Assembly (NCBI GenBank): GCA_017935185.1
Contig: JAGBIC010000003.1
Coordinates: 28,857-92,856 of the forward strand
Direction of reading: 5' to 3'
From: Alistipes sp.
GTDB taxonomy: Bacteria > Bacteroidota > Bacteroidia > Bacteroidales > Rikenellaceae
Length of the DNA stretch: 64,000 nt
Part shown: positions 27,110 through 35,728 of the stretch, in pieces
Layout: the number at the start of each line of letters is the position of its first letter
Numbering within the stretch: the stretch's first letter is position 1
The notes under the pieces: generated by a model
What the model was told of the DNA's origin: nothing
Seen by the model: the letters and a program-made list of their open reading frames with translations, nothing else
The model's database searches: none
Program-made: the position numbers and the translations under genes

Positions 27110-27886
27110 CTAAACTTCGACGGTAGTGACCTCTATACCACGCTTTTGTAGGGCCTCCAGCATATGTGGAGGTATGTTTGTGTCGGTGATTATCTGGTCA
27201 ATATCGTCAATGTTGCAAATACGGCTGAAACCTCGGCGGCCAAACTTCGAACTGTCGCATAATACGATGGTCTTCTGAGTGGAACGTATCATGGCACGGT
27301 TTAGGTTTGCCTCCAGCAGGTTGGTGGTCGAAAGGCCGTACTCAAGGTCTATGCCGTCAACACCCATAAACAGCTTGCTGCCGGTGAAATTCTCCAGCAT
27401 ACGCTCGGTGTCGCAGCCTACGGCCGATAGTGAACTGCCGCGCACGATACCGCCCAATTGGATAACCTCGATGTTGCGGTTGCGTGAGAGTGTTGAAGCC
27501 ACATTAAGCGCCGAGGTGATTACCGTCAGTCTGCCACTCGACTCGTCGAGCTTTATTTCGCGAGCAAAATATTGTACGGTTGTTCCCGAAGCGATGATAA
27601 TCGAGTCGTTGGGCTCGATAAGCTTTATGGCGCATTTGCCGATGGCAATCTTTTCGTTGGGGTATTGCTGCTCTTTTACATTTACATCTCGGTCGTTGAT
27701 GTAGGGGCTTATCTTGATAGCCTTGCCATGCGCGCGATATAACAGGTTGTTTTGCTCAAGCATTGTCAAATCTTTGCGAATCGTCACCTCCGACACATTC
27801 AGTAGGGTTGAGAGTTCGGTTACTCCCACCTGCCCTTTTGTGTTAAGCTCGCGCATGATTATGTCATGCCTTTCGTTTATAGTCAT
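27110..27886 (-). CDS. DeoR/GlpR-family transcriptional repressor
   Basis: This 258-residue regulator has an N-terminal winged helix-turn-helix (GQVGVTELSTLLNVSEVTIRKDLTMLEQNNLLYRAHGKAI) and a C-terminal sugar-phosphate sensor domain (IIIASGTTVQYFAREI, FMGVDGIDLEYGLSTTNLLEANL, LCDSSKFGRRGF). It is divergent from a glpD-glpT cluster, so glycerol-3-phosphate is the likely inducer, as for E. coli GlpR. A palindrome suited to such a protein lies at 28038-28050. A control role over the adjacent GH2 gene is also possible. Confidence 0.88.
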   Translation of the reverse strand: MTINERHDIIMRELNTKGQVGVTELSTLLNVSEVTIRKDLTMLEQNNLLYRAHGKAIKISPYINDRDVNVKEQQYPNEKIAIGKCAIKLIEPNDSIIIASGTTVQYFAREIKLDESSGRLTVITSALNVASTLSRNRNIEVIQLGGIVRGSSLSAVGCDTERMLENFTGSKLFMGVDGIDLEYGLSTTNLLEANLNRAMIRSTQKTIVLCDSSKFGRRGFSRICNIDDIDQIITDTNIPPHMLEALQKRGIEVTTVEV

Positions 27887-28005
27887 ACTTTGTCAGTTTG
27901 TTGTTCAATTTCAGGCATAAAGATACAAAAAATCGGTTATAGTACCTCTTTATATATAAAATTGCCTCTTTTTTGCAGTGATTTGGCAGATTTTTAATGT
28001 AAAAA

Positions 28006-28037
28006 TTTGTATTAGTTTTGAGATTATACTAATTTTG
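28006..28037 (+). promoter_or_regulatory. glpD promoter
   Basis: TTTG at 28006-28009 and TAATTTTG at 28030-28037, 20 bases apart, form one of the best Bacteroidetes promoters in the window. It lies 120 bases upstream of glpD. Confidence 0.75.
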
Positions 28038-28050
28038 TTTCGTAACGAAA
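28038..28050. promoter_or_regulatory. Palindromic operator candidate for the GlpR-like repressor
   Basis: TTTCGTAACGAAA is a perfect 13-base palindrome immediately downstream of the glpD -7 element, where a bound repressor would block transcription. Its TTCG/CGAA half-sites resemble those of E. coli GlpR operators, with a spacer one base shorter. Binding is inference. Confidence 0.5.
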
Positions 28051-28156
28051 GCGCAAGGCATTTTTAGCATCTGTTGTTCCACGCATGTGCGGGAGGAACA
28101 ATTGTTTTTGCCACCTTTATTCTGAAAATGGTAACAATAAAAATTATATATTACAA

Positions 28157-29728
28157 ATGAATAGAACTCAACAATTGTCTTCCCTTAATGATAGCAATAA
28201 AGTGTGGGATGTCGTAGTCATTGGCGGTGGAGCCACAGGCCTTGGTTGTGCTGTGGATGCCGCAGCGCGTGGTTATAGTGTAGCCCTTTTCGAGCGTGAG
28301 GATTTTGCAAAATGCACCTCAAGCCGTTCGACTAAACTTGTGCATGGCGGTGTGCGATATCTGCAAAAGTTGGAGGTTGACTTGGTGCGTGAGGCTCTGC
28401 ATGAGCGTGGCCTTATGAAGCAGAATGCTCCACATTTGGTTAAGGATCAGGCTTTTGTAATCTCAAATTACAGCCATTGGGAGAACTTCCTCTACTTCTT
28501 TGGCCTGCTCTTTTACGATATTCTGTCGTTTGGCTTTGGCTATGGCCGTTCGCGTTTTATTTCGGCCCAGAAGGTGCTTAAGTATCTGCCGACATCGGAG
28601 GCTAAAGGTCTGAAGGGTGGTGTTGTCTACCACGATGGTCAGTTTGATGACTCTCGCATGGCTATCAATCTTGCCCAGACTGCTGTCGAGCAGGGTGCTG
28701 TCGTGGCTAACTACACCGCTGTCGAGAAGGTGTTGCACGATGCCGATGGTAAGGCCTGCGGAGTGATTGTTCGGGATTTGTTGGGCGGTCAGGAGTATAG
28801 TATCAAGGCTAAGGCGGTAATCAACGCTGCCGGAATCTTTGTTGATGAGGTTATGCAGATGGATGAGCCTTCAATGCGCAAGATGGTTGTACCGAGTCAG
28901 GGCGTGCATATTGTTCTCGATATGAAATTTTTGCAGAGCGACTATGCTATCATGGTGCCTAAAACCTCTGATGGCCGTGTGCTGTTTGCTGTGCCGTGGC
29001 ACGATAAGGTTGTTGTCGGAACTACCGACATCCAGCGTCCTGTGGCCGAGAGTGAACCTAAACCTTTGGATGAGGAGATTGATTTTATCCTATCGACAGC
29101 AGGTCTGTATATGAACCCTGCCCCCACCCGTAAGGATATTGTTTCGGTATTTGCCGGTCAGCGTCCTTTGGCGGCGCCCAAAAAGGAGGGTAAGAGTTCA
29201 AAGGAGGTATCTCGCAGCCATAAGATTATTGTGTCGGATCACGACCTTATTACCATCACGGGCGGTAAGTGGACCTCATACCGTCGTATGGCCGAGGATA
29301 CAATCGACAAGGCAATAAAGCTGGGTAAGATAGAGAAGCGCAAGTGTGTAACACGTAAACTTAAGGTGCATGGCTGGCGTCCTAATCCCAATCTTGACGA
29401 CCACATGTATGTTTATGGTAGTGATGAACCTGCTATCCGCCAGATGATAAAGGAGAATCCTGCTTTGGGCGAGAAGTTGAGCGAGAAATACGGTTACACC
29501 GTTGCCGAGGTGCTGTGGGCTGTGCGAGAGGAGATGGCGCAGAGTGTCGAGGATGTTTTGGCGCGCCGTGTTCGTCTGCTTTTTGTCGATGCTCGCGAGG
29601 CGCAGAAGGCTGCGCAGCGTGTAGCTGAAATCATGGCCGAGGAGCTGGGTCACGATAAGGTTTGGGTCGATAACCAGGTGGGGGCATTTATGAAGGTATC
29701 CGACAACTATATCGTTGTTAAGGAGTGA
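28157..29728 (+). CDS. glpD: Glycerol-3-phosphate dehydrogenase (FAD)
   Basis: This 523-residue flavoenzyme oxidises sn-glycerol-3-phosphate to dihydroxyacetone phosphate at the membrane. The FAD-binding motif is VWDVVVIGGGATGLGCAVDAAARG, followed by CTSSRSTKLVHGGVRYLQ and the later VPWHDKVVVGTTD and ITITGGKWTSYRRMAEDT, all typical of GlpA/GlpD. The start MNRTQQLSSLN is preferred; an ATG 24 codons upstream would add an unconserved Cys-rich leader. It is first in a plus-strand unit with the GH106-like gene and glpT. Confidence 0.93.
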   Translation: MNRTQQLSSLNDSNKVWDVVVIGGGATGLGCAVDAAARGYSVALFEREDFAKCTSSRSTKLVHGGVRYLQKLEVDLVREALHERGLMKQNAPHLVKDQAFVISNYSHWENFLYFFGLLFYDILSFGFGYGRSRFISAQKVLKYLPTSEAKGLKGGVVYHDGQFDDSRMAINLAQTAVEQGAVVANYTAVEKVLHDADGKACGVIVRDLLGGQEYSIKAKAVINAAGIFVDEVMQMDEPSMRKMVVPSQGVHIVLDMKFLQSDYAIMVPKTSDGRVLFAVPWHDKVVVGTTDIQRPVAESEPKPLDEEIDFILSTAGLYMNPAPTRKDIVSVFAGQRPLAAPKKEGKSSKEVSRSHKIIVSDHDLITITGGKWTSYRRMAEDTIDKAIKLGKIEKRKCVTRKLKVHGWRPNPNLDDHMYVYGSDEPAIRQMIKENPALGEKLSEKYGYTVAEVLWAVREEMAQSVEDVLARRVRLLFVDAREAQKAAQRVAEIMAEELGHDKVWVDNQVGAFMKVSDNYIVVKE

Positions 29729-29749
29729 CAACATTAAACAAATTACCCT

Positions 29750-32185
29750 ATGAACCCCAAACTTATTCTTTGTCTACTGACCTCTTTGGCCCTATCTTTT
29801 CAAGCGTGTCAAAAGCCCGATTGTGAAATTGGGCAGATGAGTATTGACCAACTTGCCGAGAGATTTGCCGAGCCCCCGATCGAGTATGGCCCGTATGTGT
29901 GGTGGCATTGGATGGGAAGCAATTTCTCGAAAGAGGGTATCACAAAAGATTTGGAGGCCATGAAGGCCGCTGGAATAGGTGGTGCCACAATCTTTAATCT
30001 TACATCTGCGGTGATGGAGTCGGAGTATCCTATGGAGAAGAATCCGTGGCCACATCAGACCTATCGTAGCGAGGCCTATTGGGAGGCGCTTAAGCATGCC
30101 GCATCCGAGGCCGAGAGGCTTGGAATGAAGATTGGTCTTCACAATTCGCCGGGATACTCTACGACGGGTGGCCCATGGATTGATGATGAGCGAGCAATGA
30201 AGAAAGTAGTGTCGAGTGCGGTGAAAGTTAAGGGTGGTAAAAAAATAGAGATTAAACTCGAGAAACCCGAACTCCCAACATTCTCGAATTGGCAGGAGCC
30301 CGTGATGAAGGCCACCTCATATTGGGACATAGAGGTTATGGCTGTGCCTTCAATGAAGAGTTTGGATCCATCGAATGTAATACGCCTTACCGAGTCGATG
30401 GACAAGGATGGCAATATCAGTTGGGATGCGCCCGCAGGCGAGTGGACAATCTGCCGAATAGGATATGCCCCAACAATGGCTATGCCTCACCCCGTTCCCG
30501 ATGAGCTGTCAGGCAAAACATTCGAGGTCGACAAGTTCAGCCGTGAGCATAATATCTATCATTGGGATCAGGTTCTTCAGCCCGTGGTGGAGCATCTCGG
30601 TCAATATATCGGAAAATCGTTCGATCACATTTTGGTTGACAGCTATGAGGCTGGTTGGCAAAATTGGACCGATGATTTCAGAGAGAAGTTCATCGCCAAG
30701 AAGGGCTATGACCCTGTTCCATGGATTGCGATGGAGCAGGCGTATGGCGATCACGAAGCTCTGCAACAATATAAGAGAGATAATGCCGAGGTAATCAGCG
30801 ACCTATTCATCGAGGTGGGCTGGCAAACTGCCAAGGAGAAGATAAATGAGGTTGGATTGCAATTCTATATCGAGCCATACGACTATCTACACCAGTTCGA
30901 TGTCTACAAGAGCGCTTGTTTGGCCGATGTGCCGATGGTCGAGTTCTGGCATAATGGACATGGTGGCCTGAATCAAGAGGTTATTCGTGCAGCAAAAGAT
31001 CAGGCTAGGAGCATTGTGGCTGTTGAGGCATACACGGGCCGCCCCGAAGTGAGTATGTATACCGAAGACCCCGCTTCATTGAAGCACTCTACCGATGGAG
31101 CGTTGCGTAATGGAGCCAACCGCTTCTTCTTGCACCATTGGGTGCATCAGCCTTTTGATGATAAATATCAGCCCGGCATGGGCATGGGTTGGTGGGGCGC
31201 CCACTTCAGCCGCCATCAAACATGGATAAAACCAGGCAGGGCATTATTTACATATCTCACCCGTTGTCAGATGTTGCTTCAGCACGGTCAACTTAACGAG
31301 CAGTACGACAATGTGCTTCATCGCAAACTGAAAGATGCCGATATCTTCTTTGTGCATAACCACTCTAAAGAGCTACTCGAAAAAACCTACGAGTTTAAGG
31401 CCACAAGTGCCACTCCACAGTTGTGGGATGCCGAGAAGGGTACGATAAGCAGCATACATTCATTCGAGGCTTCAGCCAATGGTACAACCATAAATATTGC
31501 GCTCGATCCCGACCAATCTGTATTTGTTGTCTTCCCTAATAGCTGCAACTATGAAAAGTTTGTACAGGCTGAATATAGCGTGCAGGCCGAGAGCTCTACA
31601 ACAGTGGATGGCTCGTGGGAGGTGGCCTTTGCTCCGAAACTTGACAAGGAGTTCACAATGACATTCGAGCAGTTGGCCGATTTCAGCTTGAGTGATGATC
31701 CGCAGGTGAAGTATTTCTCGGGAACAGCAACCTATCGCAAGAGTATAAATATTGATGGCTCGTCGCTTCAAGATAATCGAAAAATTCTTTTGGATTTGGG
31801 TCAGATGAACGACATTGCCGAGGTGTGGGTAAATGGCAAACATTCGGGCGTGGCTTGGTATCCCCCTTATAGGGTCGATATTACCTCGCACCTAAAGTCG
31901 GGCAAAAATAGCATTGAGATAGCTGTCAGCAACAATTGGGCTAATCGACTCATTGGTGATGAGCAGCATCCTGCCGATTTTGAGTGGGGTGTCGACCGTG
32001 GCGAGAGCATGGGCCGAGCCATGAAAGTCTTCCCCGATTGGATGCTCAATGGCACACCACGTCCATCATCGGGTCGCAAGACATTCAATATATGGTACTA
32101 TTACCGACCTCACTCAACTCTTGTACCTGCTGGTTTGGTAGGACCTGTGAAGGTGGTTGAGCAGACGATAGAGGTGTATGAATAA
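29750..32185 (+). CDS. GH106-like alpha-L-rhamnosidase lipoprotein
   Basis: This 811-residue predicted lipoprotein (lipobox cysteine at residue 20, LSFQAC) matches the GH106/rhamnosidase-like family of Bacteroidetes. Characteristic segments are YGPYVWWHWMGSNFSKEGITKDLEAMKAAGIGGATIFNL, LGMKIGLHNSPGYSTTGGPWI, FDHILVDSYEAGWQNWTDDF and a C-terminal jelly-roll (IAEVWVNGKHSGVAWYPPYRVDIT). GH106 enzymes release terminal alpha-L-rhamnose with a Ca2+-assisted inverting mechanism. The gene starts 21 bases after glpD and is followed by glpT, so it appears to be part of the glycerol-3-phosphate unit, which is unusual. Confidence 0.8.
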   Translation: MNPKLILCLLTSLALSFQACQKPDCEIGQMSIDQLAERFAEPPIEYGPYVWWHWMGSNFSKEGITKDLEAMKAAGIGGATIFNLTSAVMESEYPMEKNPWPHQTYRSEAYWEALKHAASEAERLGMKIGLHNSPGYSTTGGPWIDDERAMKKVVSSAVKVKGGKKIEIKLEKPELPTFSNWQEPVMKATSYWDIEVMAVPSMKSLDPSNVIRLTESMDKDGNISWDAPAGEWTICRIGYAPTMAMPHPVPDELSGKTFEVDKFSREHNIYHWDQVLQPVVEHLGQYIGKSFDHILVDSYEAGWQNWTDDFREKFIAKKGYDPVPWIAMEQAYGDHEALQQYKRDNAEVISDLFIEVGWQTAKEKINEVGLQFYIEPYDYLHQFDVYKSACLADVPMVEFWHNGHGGLNQEVIRAAKDQARSIVAVEAYTGRPEVSMYTEDPASLKHSTDGALRNGANRFFLHHWVHQPFDDKYQPGMGMGWWGAHFSRHQTWIKPGRALFTYLTRCQMLLQHGQLNEQYDNVLHRKLKDADIFFVHNHSKELLEKTYEFKATSATPQLWDAEKGTISSIHSFEASANGTTINIALDPDQSVFVVFPNSCNYEKFVQAEYSVQAESSTTVDGSWEVAFAPKLDKEFTMTFEQLADFSLSDDPQVKYFSGTATYRKSINIDGSSLQDNRKILLDLGQMNDIAEVWVNGKHSGVAWYPPYRVDITSHLKSGKNSIEIAVSNNWANRLIGDEQHPADFEWGVDRGESMGRAMKVFPDWMLNGTPRPSSGRKTFNIWYYYRPHSTLVPAGLVGPVKVVEQTIEVYE

Positions 32186-32241
32186 CCATAGCGCCATGCT
32201 GGAAAATAAAGAGTAAATAATAAATCCTCAAACTTAACTAT

Positions 32242-33660
32242 ATGGCAAACTTTTTTTCTCCCCCCGCAGCAAAACCTCTTATTGCTGCCGATAAAATTGA
32301 TGCGGAGTACCGCAAAATGCGCCTAAAGGTCTTCCTTGGAGCATTCTTCGGATATGCGGCCTACTATTTGGTGCGCAAGAACCTCTCGCTGGCTGCCCCG
32401 GGAATGATTGCCGATGGCTTGCTCGATAAGGAGTCGGCAGGATTTGCTATGGCGGGTATACCTATTGCCTATGCCTTCAGCAAGTTTTTGATGGGTAGCT
32501 TGTCGGATCACTCTGATGCGCGTAAGTTTCTTGTTGTGGGTCTTATAATCGCCTCTTCGGTGATGGCGGCTGTGGGTTTGATACCCTTCTCAACCTCGAT
32601 AGCCGTTAATGGCGGAATACTCTTCGCCTTTATGTTGCTTGTAGGATGGCTGTCGGGTATGGGTTGGCCGCCGTGTGGTAGAATTATGGCTCATTGGTTC
32701 TCGCAGAATGAGCGTAGTTTTAAGATGTCGGTATGGAATTGTTCGCATAATGTCGGCGGTGGTTCGTTGGGCCTGCTGGTGTCGGCAGGTGTTGTCTGCT
32801 TTGCTGCTATGGGTATCTCGGAGAGCTGGCGTGCGGCCTTTATATTCCCATCGGTTGTGGCGATTCTTTTCGCTGCGTTCTGCTGGTGGACATTGCGTGA
32901 CACTCCCGAATCGTGCGGGTTGCCTCCCATCGAGGAGTATCGTCAGGATTTCACTTCACGCAAGGCTGCCGAGGGTGAAGAGAACGTCATCCCGTTCCGA
33001 CGCCTCTTTGTGGATTATGTCTTTAAAAATCATCTGTTGTGGATGATTGCCATAGCAAACGTGTTTGCATACTTTATCCGTTACGGGATCAGCGATTGGT
33101 CGCCCACATATCTTCAGGATATGCAGATTATGACTCCGGCCCAGAGCCGTGTTGCCTTCTCGCTCTTTGAGTATGCCGGTATTCCCGGAACAATCATCTG
33201 CGGATGGTTATCGTCACGATTCTTTGAGGGTCGTTGTGCTCCGGTGAATGTTATATATATGGTGATGGTTTTGTTGGGCGTGCTACTCTATTGGCAGGCT
33301 GATGTCGTAGCCGCTTTGATTGGCGGTGAGCAGGCCATTGTCGGGGTGGTTTATGTGGCGCTGGCACTAATCGGATTTGCTGTTTATGGCCCTATTGCCC
33401 TGATCGGTATCCAAGCTTTAAGTTTCGTTCCGAAAAATGCGGCGGGAACAGCAGCGGGTTTTGTCGGGCTGTTTGGTTATCTGCTGGGTGATGCCGTTTT
33501 GTCGAAAATTGTTGTGGGCCAGATTGCAGGTTCATCACTGGGCTGGGGTATAACATTCTGGCTTTTTGTAGGAGCTTGTGTTGTTGCAACAATAATTTGT
33601 GCGGTCACATGGCGAAAAGAGAAGCAGATGATGCAAATGCGGATAAATATGCATAATTAA
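32242..33660 (+). CDS. glpT: Glycerol-3-phosphate transporter (OPA/MFS family)
   Basis: This 472-residue inner-membrane protein has 12 hydrophobic helices and belongs to the organophosphate:phosphate antiporters. Family segments are FFGYAAYYLVRKNLSLAAPGMI, FSKFLMGSLSDHSDARKFL and GWLSGMGWPPCGRIMAHWFSQNERSFKMSVWNCSHNVGGG. It imports glycerol-3-phosphate in exchange for phosphate, feeding GlpD encoded upstream. UhpT-like sugar-phosphate specificity cannot be excluded from sequence, but the context favours glycerol-3-phosphate. Confidence 0.92.
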   Translation: MANFFSPPAAKPLIAADKIDAEYRKMRLKVFLGAFFGYAAYYLVRKNLSLAAPGMIADGLLDKESAGFAMAGIPIAYAFSKFLMGSLSDHSDARKFLVVGLIIASSVMAAVGLIPFSTSIAVNGGILFAFMLLVGWLSGMGWPPCGRIMAHWFSQNERSFKMSVWNCSHNVGGGSLGLLVSAGVVCFAAMGISESWRAAFIFPSVVAILFAAFCWWTLRDTPESCGLPPIEEYRQDFTSRKAAEGEENVIPFRRLFVDYVFKNHLLWMIAIANVFAYFIRYGISDWSPTYLQDMQIMTPAQSRVAFSLFEYAGIPGTIICGWLSSRFFEGRCAPVNVIYMVMVLLGVLLYWQADVVAALIGGEQAIVGVVYVALALIGFAVYGPIALIGIQALSFVPKNAAGTAAGFVGLFGYLLGDAVLSKIVVGQIAGSSLGWGITFWLFVGACVVATIICAVTWRKEKQMMQMRINMHN

Positions 33661-33704
33661 ATAATTATAATGATATTCATTATTTAAATTTTGCTAAAAA
33701 TTTT

Positions 33705-33732
33705 TTTGATATCATTAAATTATTTATCTTTG
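33705..33732 (+). promoter_or_regulatory. Promoter of the candidate small RNA
   Basis: TTTG at 33705-33708 and TATCTTTG at 33725-33732 form a Bacteroidetes-type promoter (spacing 16, slightly short) with no protein gene downstream on this strand. Confidence 0.6.
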
Positions 33733-33738
33733 TCAGTG

Positions 33739-33949
33739 AAAAACAATTTAAAAGATAACATCTTTTCCTGATTGTCAATTTTAATGGAAAACAATGATGT
33801 TGGTGCTTAGCCAATATCGTTAAGATAAGTGATAGTTCATATTAGTAATAAGGTTTGTGGATTTTCCTTATTATGCTTGAGATATGCACTACACTGAATA
33901 GGTCGGTTTTTTTGTGATTCCGTCCGCTGTGAAGCGGGCGGAATTTTTT
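33739..33949 (+). ncRNA. Candidate structured small RNA, about 210 nt
   Basis: The only gap over 300 bases in the window (33661-34033) contains a promoter, several hairpins and a strong terminator but no open frame of note. Predicted stems are AAAAGAT/ATCTTTT (33750-33766), an 11-bp stem including two G-U pairs around 33793-33821, TAATAAGG/CCTTATTA (33846-33873) and the terminator stem. The transcript would start near 33739. I do not recognise an Rfam family; a 6S-like RNA was considered but its closing stem and bubble are not evident. Independent expression and function are inference. Confidence 0.5.
33917..33949 (+). terminator. Strong intrinsic terminator
   Basis: ATTCCGTCCGCT and AGCGGGCGGAAT pair over 12 bp (one G-U) around a GTGA loop and are followed by a run of T. 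It ends the candidate small RNA. Confidence 0.9.
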
Positions 33950-34033
33950 GTGTGAGAATGTTGCAGATGCTGAATAATAAAGAGTAATTTTCGATACAAA
34001 GGAGCTTTCGTTATGTAACTTTCCGTGACGAAA

Positions 34034-34684
34034 TTATCCGTTTAACCCTGCTGCGACAATAGCTTCGGCAAGGAGAAAATCATCGGGGTTGTCAATATCC
34101 ATGCTCTCTATGCGGTCTGTGACAGCGATGTAGGGGTTGTCGCCTATGCGGCGGTGATGTGTGCGCCACAACTCACGCGGAAAGATGAAAAATGCTGATG
34201 TCTCGATATATACAGCCTCTAAATCCTGTGTGCGGGGAACATGTTGCAGAGAGTAGTTTAGAGGTTTGCCTTGCCACCATGTGAAGGTCTGAATACGCTC
34301 GGCGCTGAACGCCGAGTCATGTTCGCCGCCTATAACTTTATCTACAGCCTCTTCGATTGTTGCTCTGCGAATGAATGGCGATGTGGTGTGAGCCAAAACA
34401 TATATGTCGGCATCAACCTCTGCCGTAAAGGCATCGTAAATATCCTTTCCGAGGGTGGTGTTGCTGTCCAATTGTTCGTCACGGCGCAGGAACTTTACTC
34501 CGTCGGGCAAAAACTCTTTGATGGAGGGGTTGCTGCAATACACATACACTTCATCAATATTTTTTGCTTTGGCCAGCGACTCCAGCATATGGCACATAAG
34601 GGGTTTGTCGCCCAGCATACGTAGGTTTTTCTGCTCAATGCGCTGGCTGTTAAGACGGATGGGAACAAAAGCAACTATCTTCAT
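34034..34684 (-). CDS. CMP-sugar (acylneuraminate-type) cytidylyltransferase
   Basis: This 216-residue nucleotidyltransferase activates a sugar acid or related compound with CTP. It has the family start VAFVPIRLNSQRIEQKNLRMLGDKPLMCHMLESL, a variant of the R-x-x-S-x-R-x-x-x-K-N loop, then YVLAHTTSPFIRRATIEEAV and the C-terminal RIESMDIDNPDDFLLAE. Similarity to NeuA/KdsB-type enzymes is clear, but the sugar cannot be assigned. It follows the LuxE-like gene by 5 bases, so the two probably act in one surface-glycan or modification pathway. Confidence 0.82.
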   Translation of the reverse strand: MKIVAFVPIRLNSQRIEQKNLRMLGDKPLMCHMLESLAKAKNIDEVYVYCSNPSIKEFLPDGVKFLRRDEQLDSNTTLGKDIYDAFTAEVDADIYVLAHTTSPFIRRATIEEAVDKVIGGEHDSAFSAERIQTFTWWQGKPLNYSLQHVPRTQDLEAVYIETSAFFIFPRELWRTHHRRIGDNPYIAVTDRIESMDIDNPDDFLLAEAIVAAGLNG

Positions 34685-34689
34685 AAATT

Positions 34690-35655
34690 CTATTGTACTA
34701 ATAAATTACAACCTCTTATCTCGGCTCCTGTCAGGCGGCCTTCTATGGTAAAACTGCCGTCAGCGTAGATACGGCCCATATCTTGGGTGGCGATGAATGC
34801 GCATGACGAGGTGTTTGCCAAATCAATGATATTTATGGCTCCGCGTGAACCCTCGGGTAGTGATCGCATGGGGTTATTTACATCACGCAGCGTTACGCGC
34901 ATCCATTTTGGTGCAAAGAATATTCCGCGGCCTTTTGAATACGCCTGTGAGGTGAGTTCGGCCATGCCATACTCCGAGTGGATCTTATCCACTCCGAAAG
35001 CTTCGGTCAGAATCTTGTGGAACTGCTCTTTTGAGAGCTCCTCGCGGCGACCTTTCATGCCTCCGGTCTCCATCACTATGGTGTCGCGGAGTTTGGGGGC
35101 GTATTGTTCGGCTAAATCCCACAATGCGTAGCTCACTCCCAGCAGAATCTTCGGCTTTGGATCGGCGGCCATGTCGGCGAGTAGCTTCCCGTATTCATCG
35201 AGGTAGAAACCTCCCGAGCCGCATCTCTTGATGAGATTATCCACCATATATACCAGCGATGATCCCTCCCTTTGCAGATAGTTGGGCAATAGGCCATAGA
35301 TGCTCCATTGCTCAACTGCACCATAAAACTGCTCGAAAGCCGTGGTAAAGGCCTGCTCATATAGAGCCAGACTCTGCATCATGTGGCGTGATGGAACCTG
35401 TCCTGTGGTGCTGCTCGATGTGAATATCTTCTCGGGCGGATTTGTGCCGCAATAGACATCGCGTAACTTAAATAGTTCGATGGGCATACAGACGATATCT
35501 TTCAGGTGGGTCACCTCAGTATGATTGATGCCCATCAGCGAAAGATATTCGCGATAGGGCGCGCACTCTTCGGCCTGCCGATGGAAAAGTTCCAAAGCGG
35601 CGGCCTCGAACTCGGCGTCCGAGCTGATAGAAAATATCTTATCGTAGAGTTTCAT
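34690..35655 (-). CDS. LuxE-like acyl-protein synthetase / adenylating enzyme
   Basis: This 321-residue protein resembles the LuxE acyl-protein synthetase family of ATP-dependent carboxylate-activating enzymes. Visible features are the phosphate-binding loop IFTSSSTTGQVPSRH, GLLPNYLQREGSSLVYMVD, VMETGGMKGRREELSKEQFH and SEYGMAELTSQAYSKG, the last two resembling the AMP-binding motifs of that family. The start MKLYDKIFSISSDAEFE is chosen because homology begins there. The partner gene 5 bases downstream encodes a cytidylyltransferase; together they may make an acylated or amidated sugar. The substrate is unknown. Confidence 0.75.
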   Translation of the reverse strand: MKLYDKIFSISSDAEFEAAALELFHRQAEECAPYREYLSLMGINHTEVTHLKDIVCMPIELFKLRDVYCGTNPPEKIFTSSSTTGQVPSRHMMQSLALYEQAFTTAFEQFYGAVEQWSIYGLLPNYLQREGSSLVYMVDNLIKRCGSGGFYLDEYGKLLADMAADPKPKILLGVSYALWDLAEQYAPKLRDTIVMETGGMKGRREELSKEQFHKILTEAFGVDKIHSEYGMAELTSQAYSKGRGIFFAPKWMRVTLRDVNNPMRSLPEGSRGAINIIDLANTSSCAFIATQDMGRIYADGSFTIEGRLTGAEIRGCNLLVQ

Positions 35656-35663
35656 CCACAATA

Positions 35664-35709
35664 TAAAAATCCGAGTCGGAGGTCGGTCAGCCAACCTCCG
35701 ATTTCGGAT
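35664..35709 (-). terminator. Terminator after infC
   Basis: Read on the minus strand, ATCCGA..TCGGAGGT pairs with ACCTCCGA..TCGGAT and is followed by TTTTTAT. It sits just after infC and overlaps the first bases upstream of the LuxE-like gene, separating the two units. Confidence 0.8.
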
Positions 35710-35728
35710 AGTTAATATTAAAGCCCTT

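Noticed and set aside
28085-28156. Longer glpD start with a Cys-rich leader
   Set aside because: The added 24 residues are not conserved, and family sequence begins shortly after the ATG at 28157.
33739-33949. 6S RNA identity for the candidate small RNA
   Set aside because: Length is suitable, but I could not pair the two ends into the long closing stem or find the central bubble.
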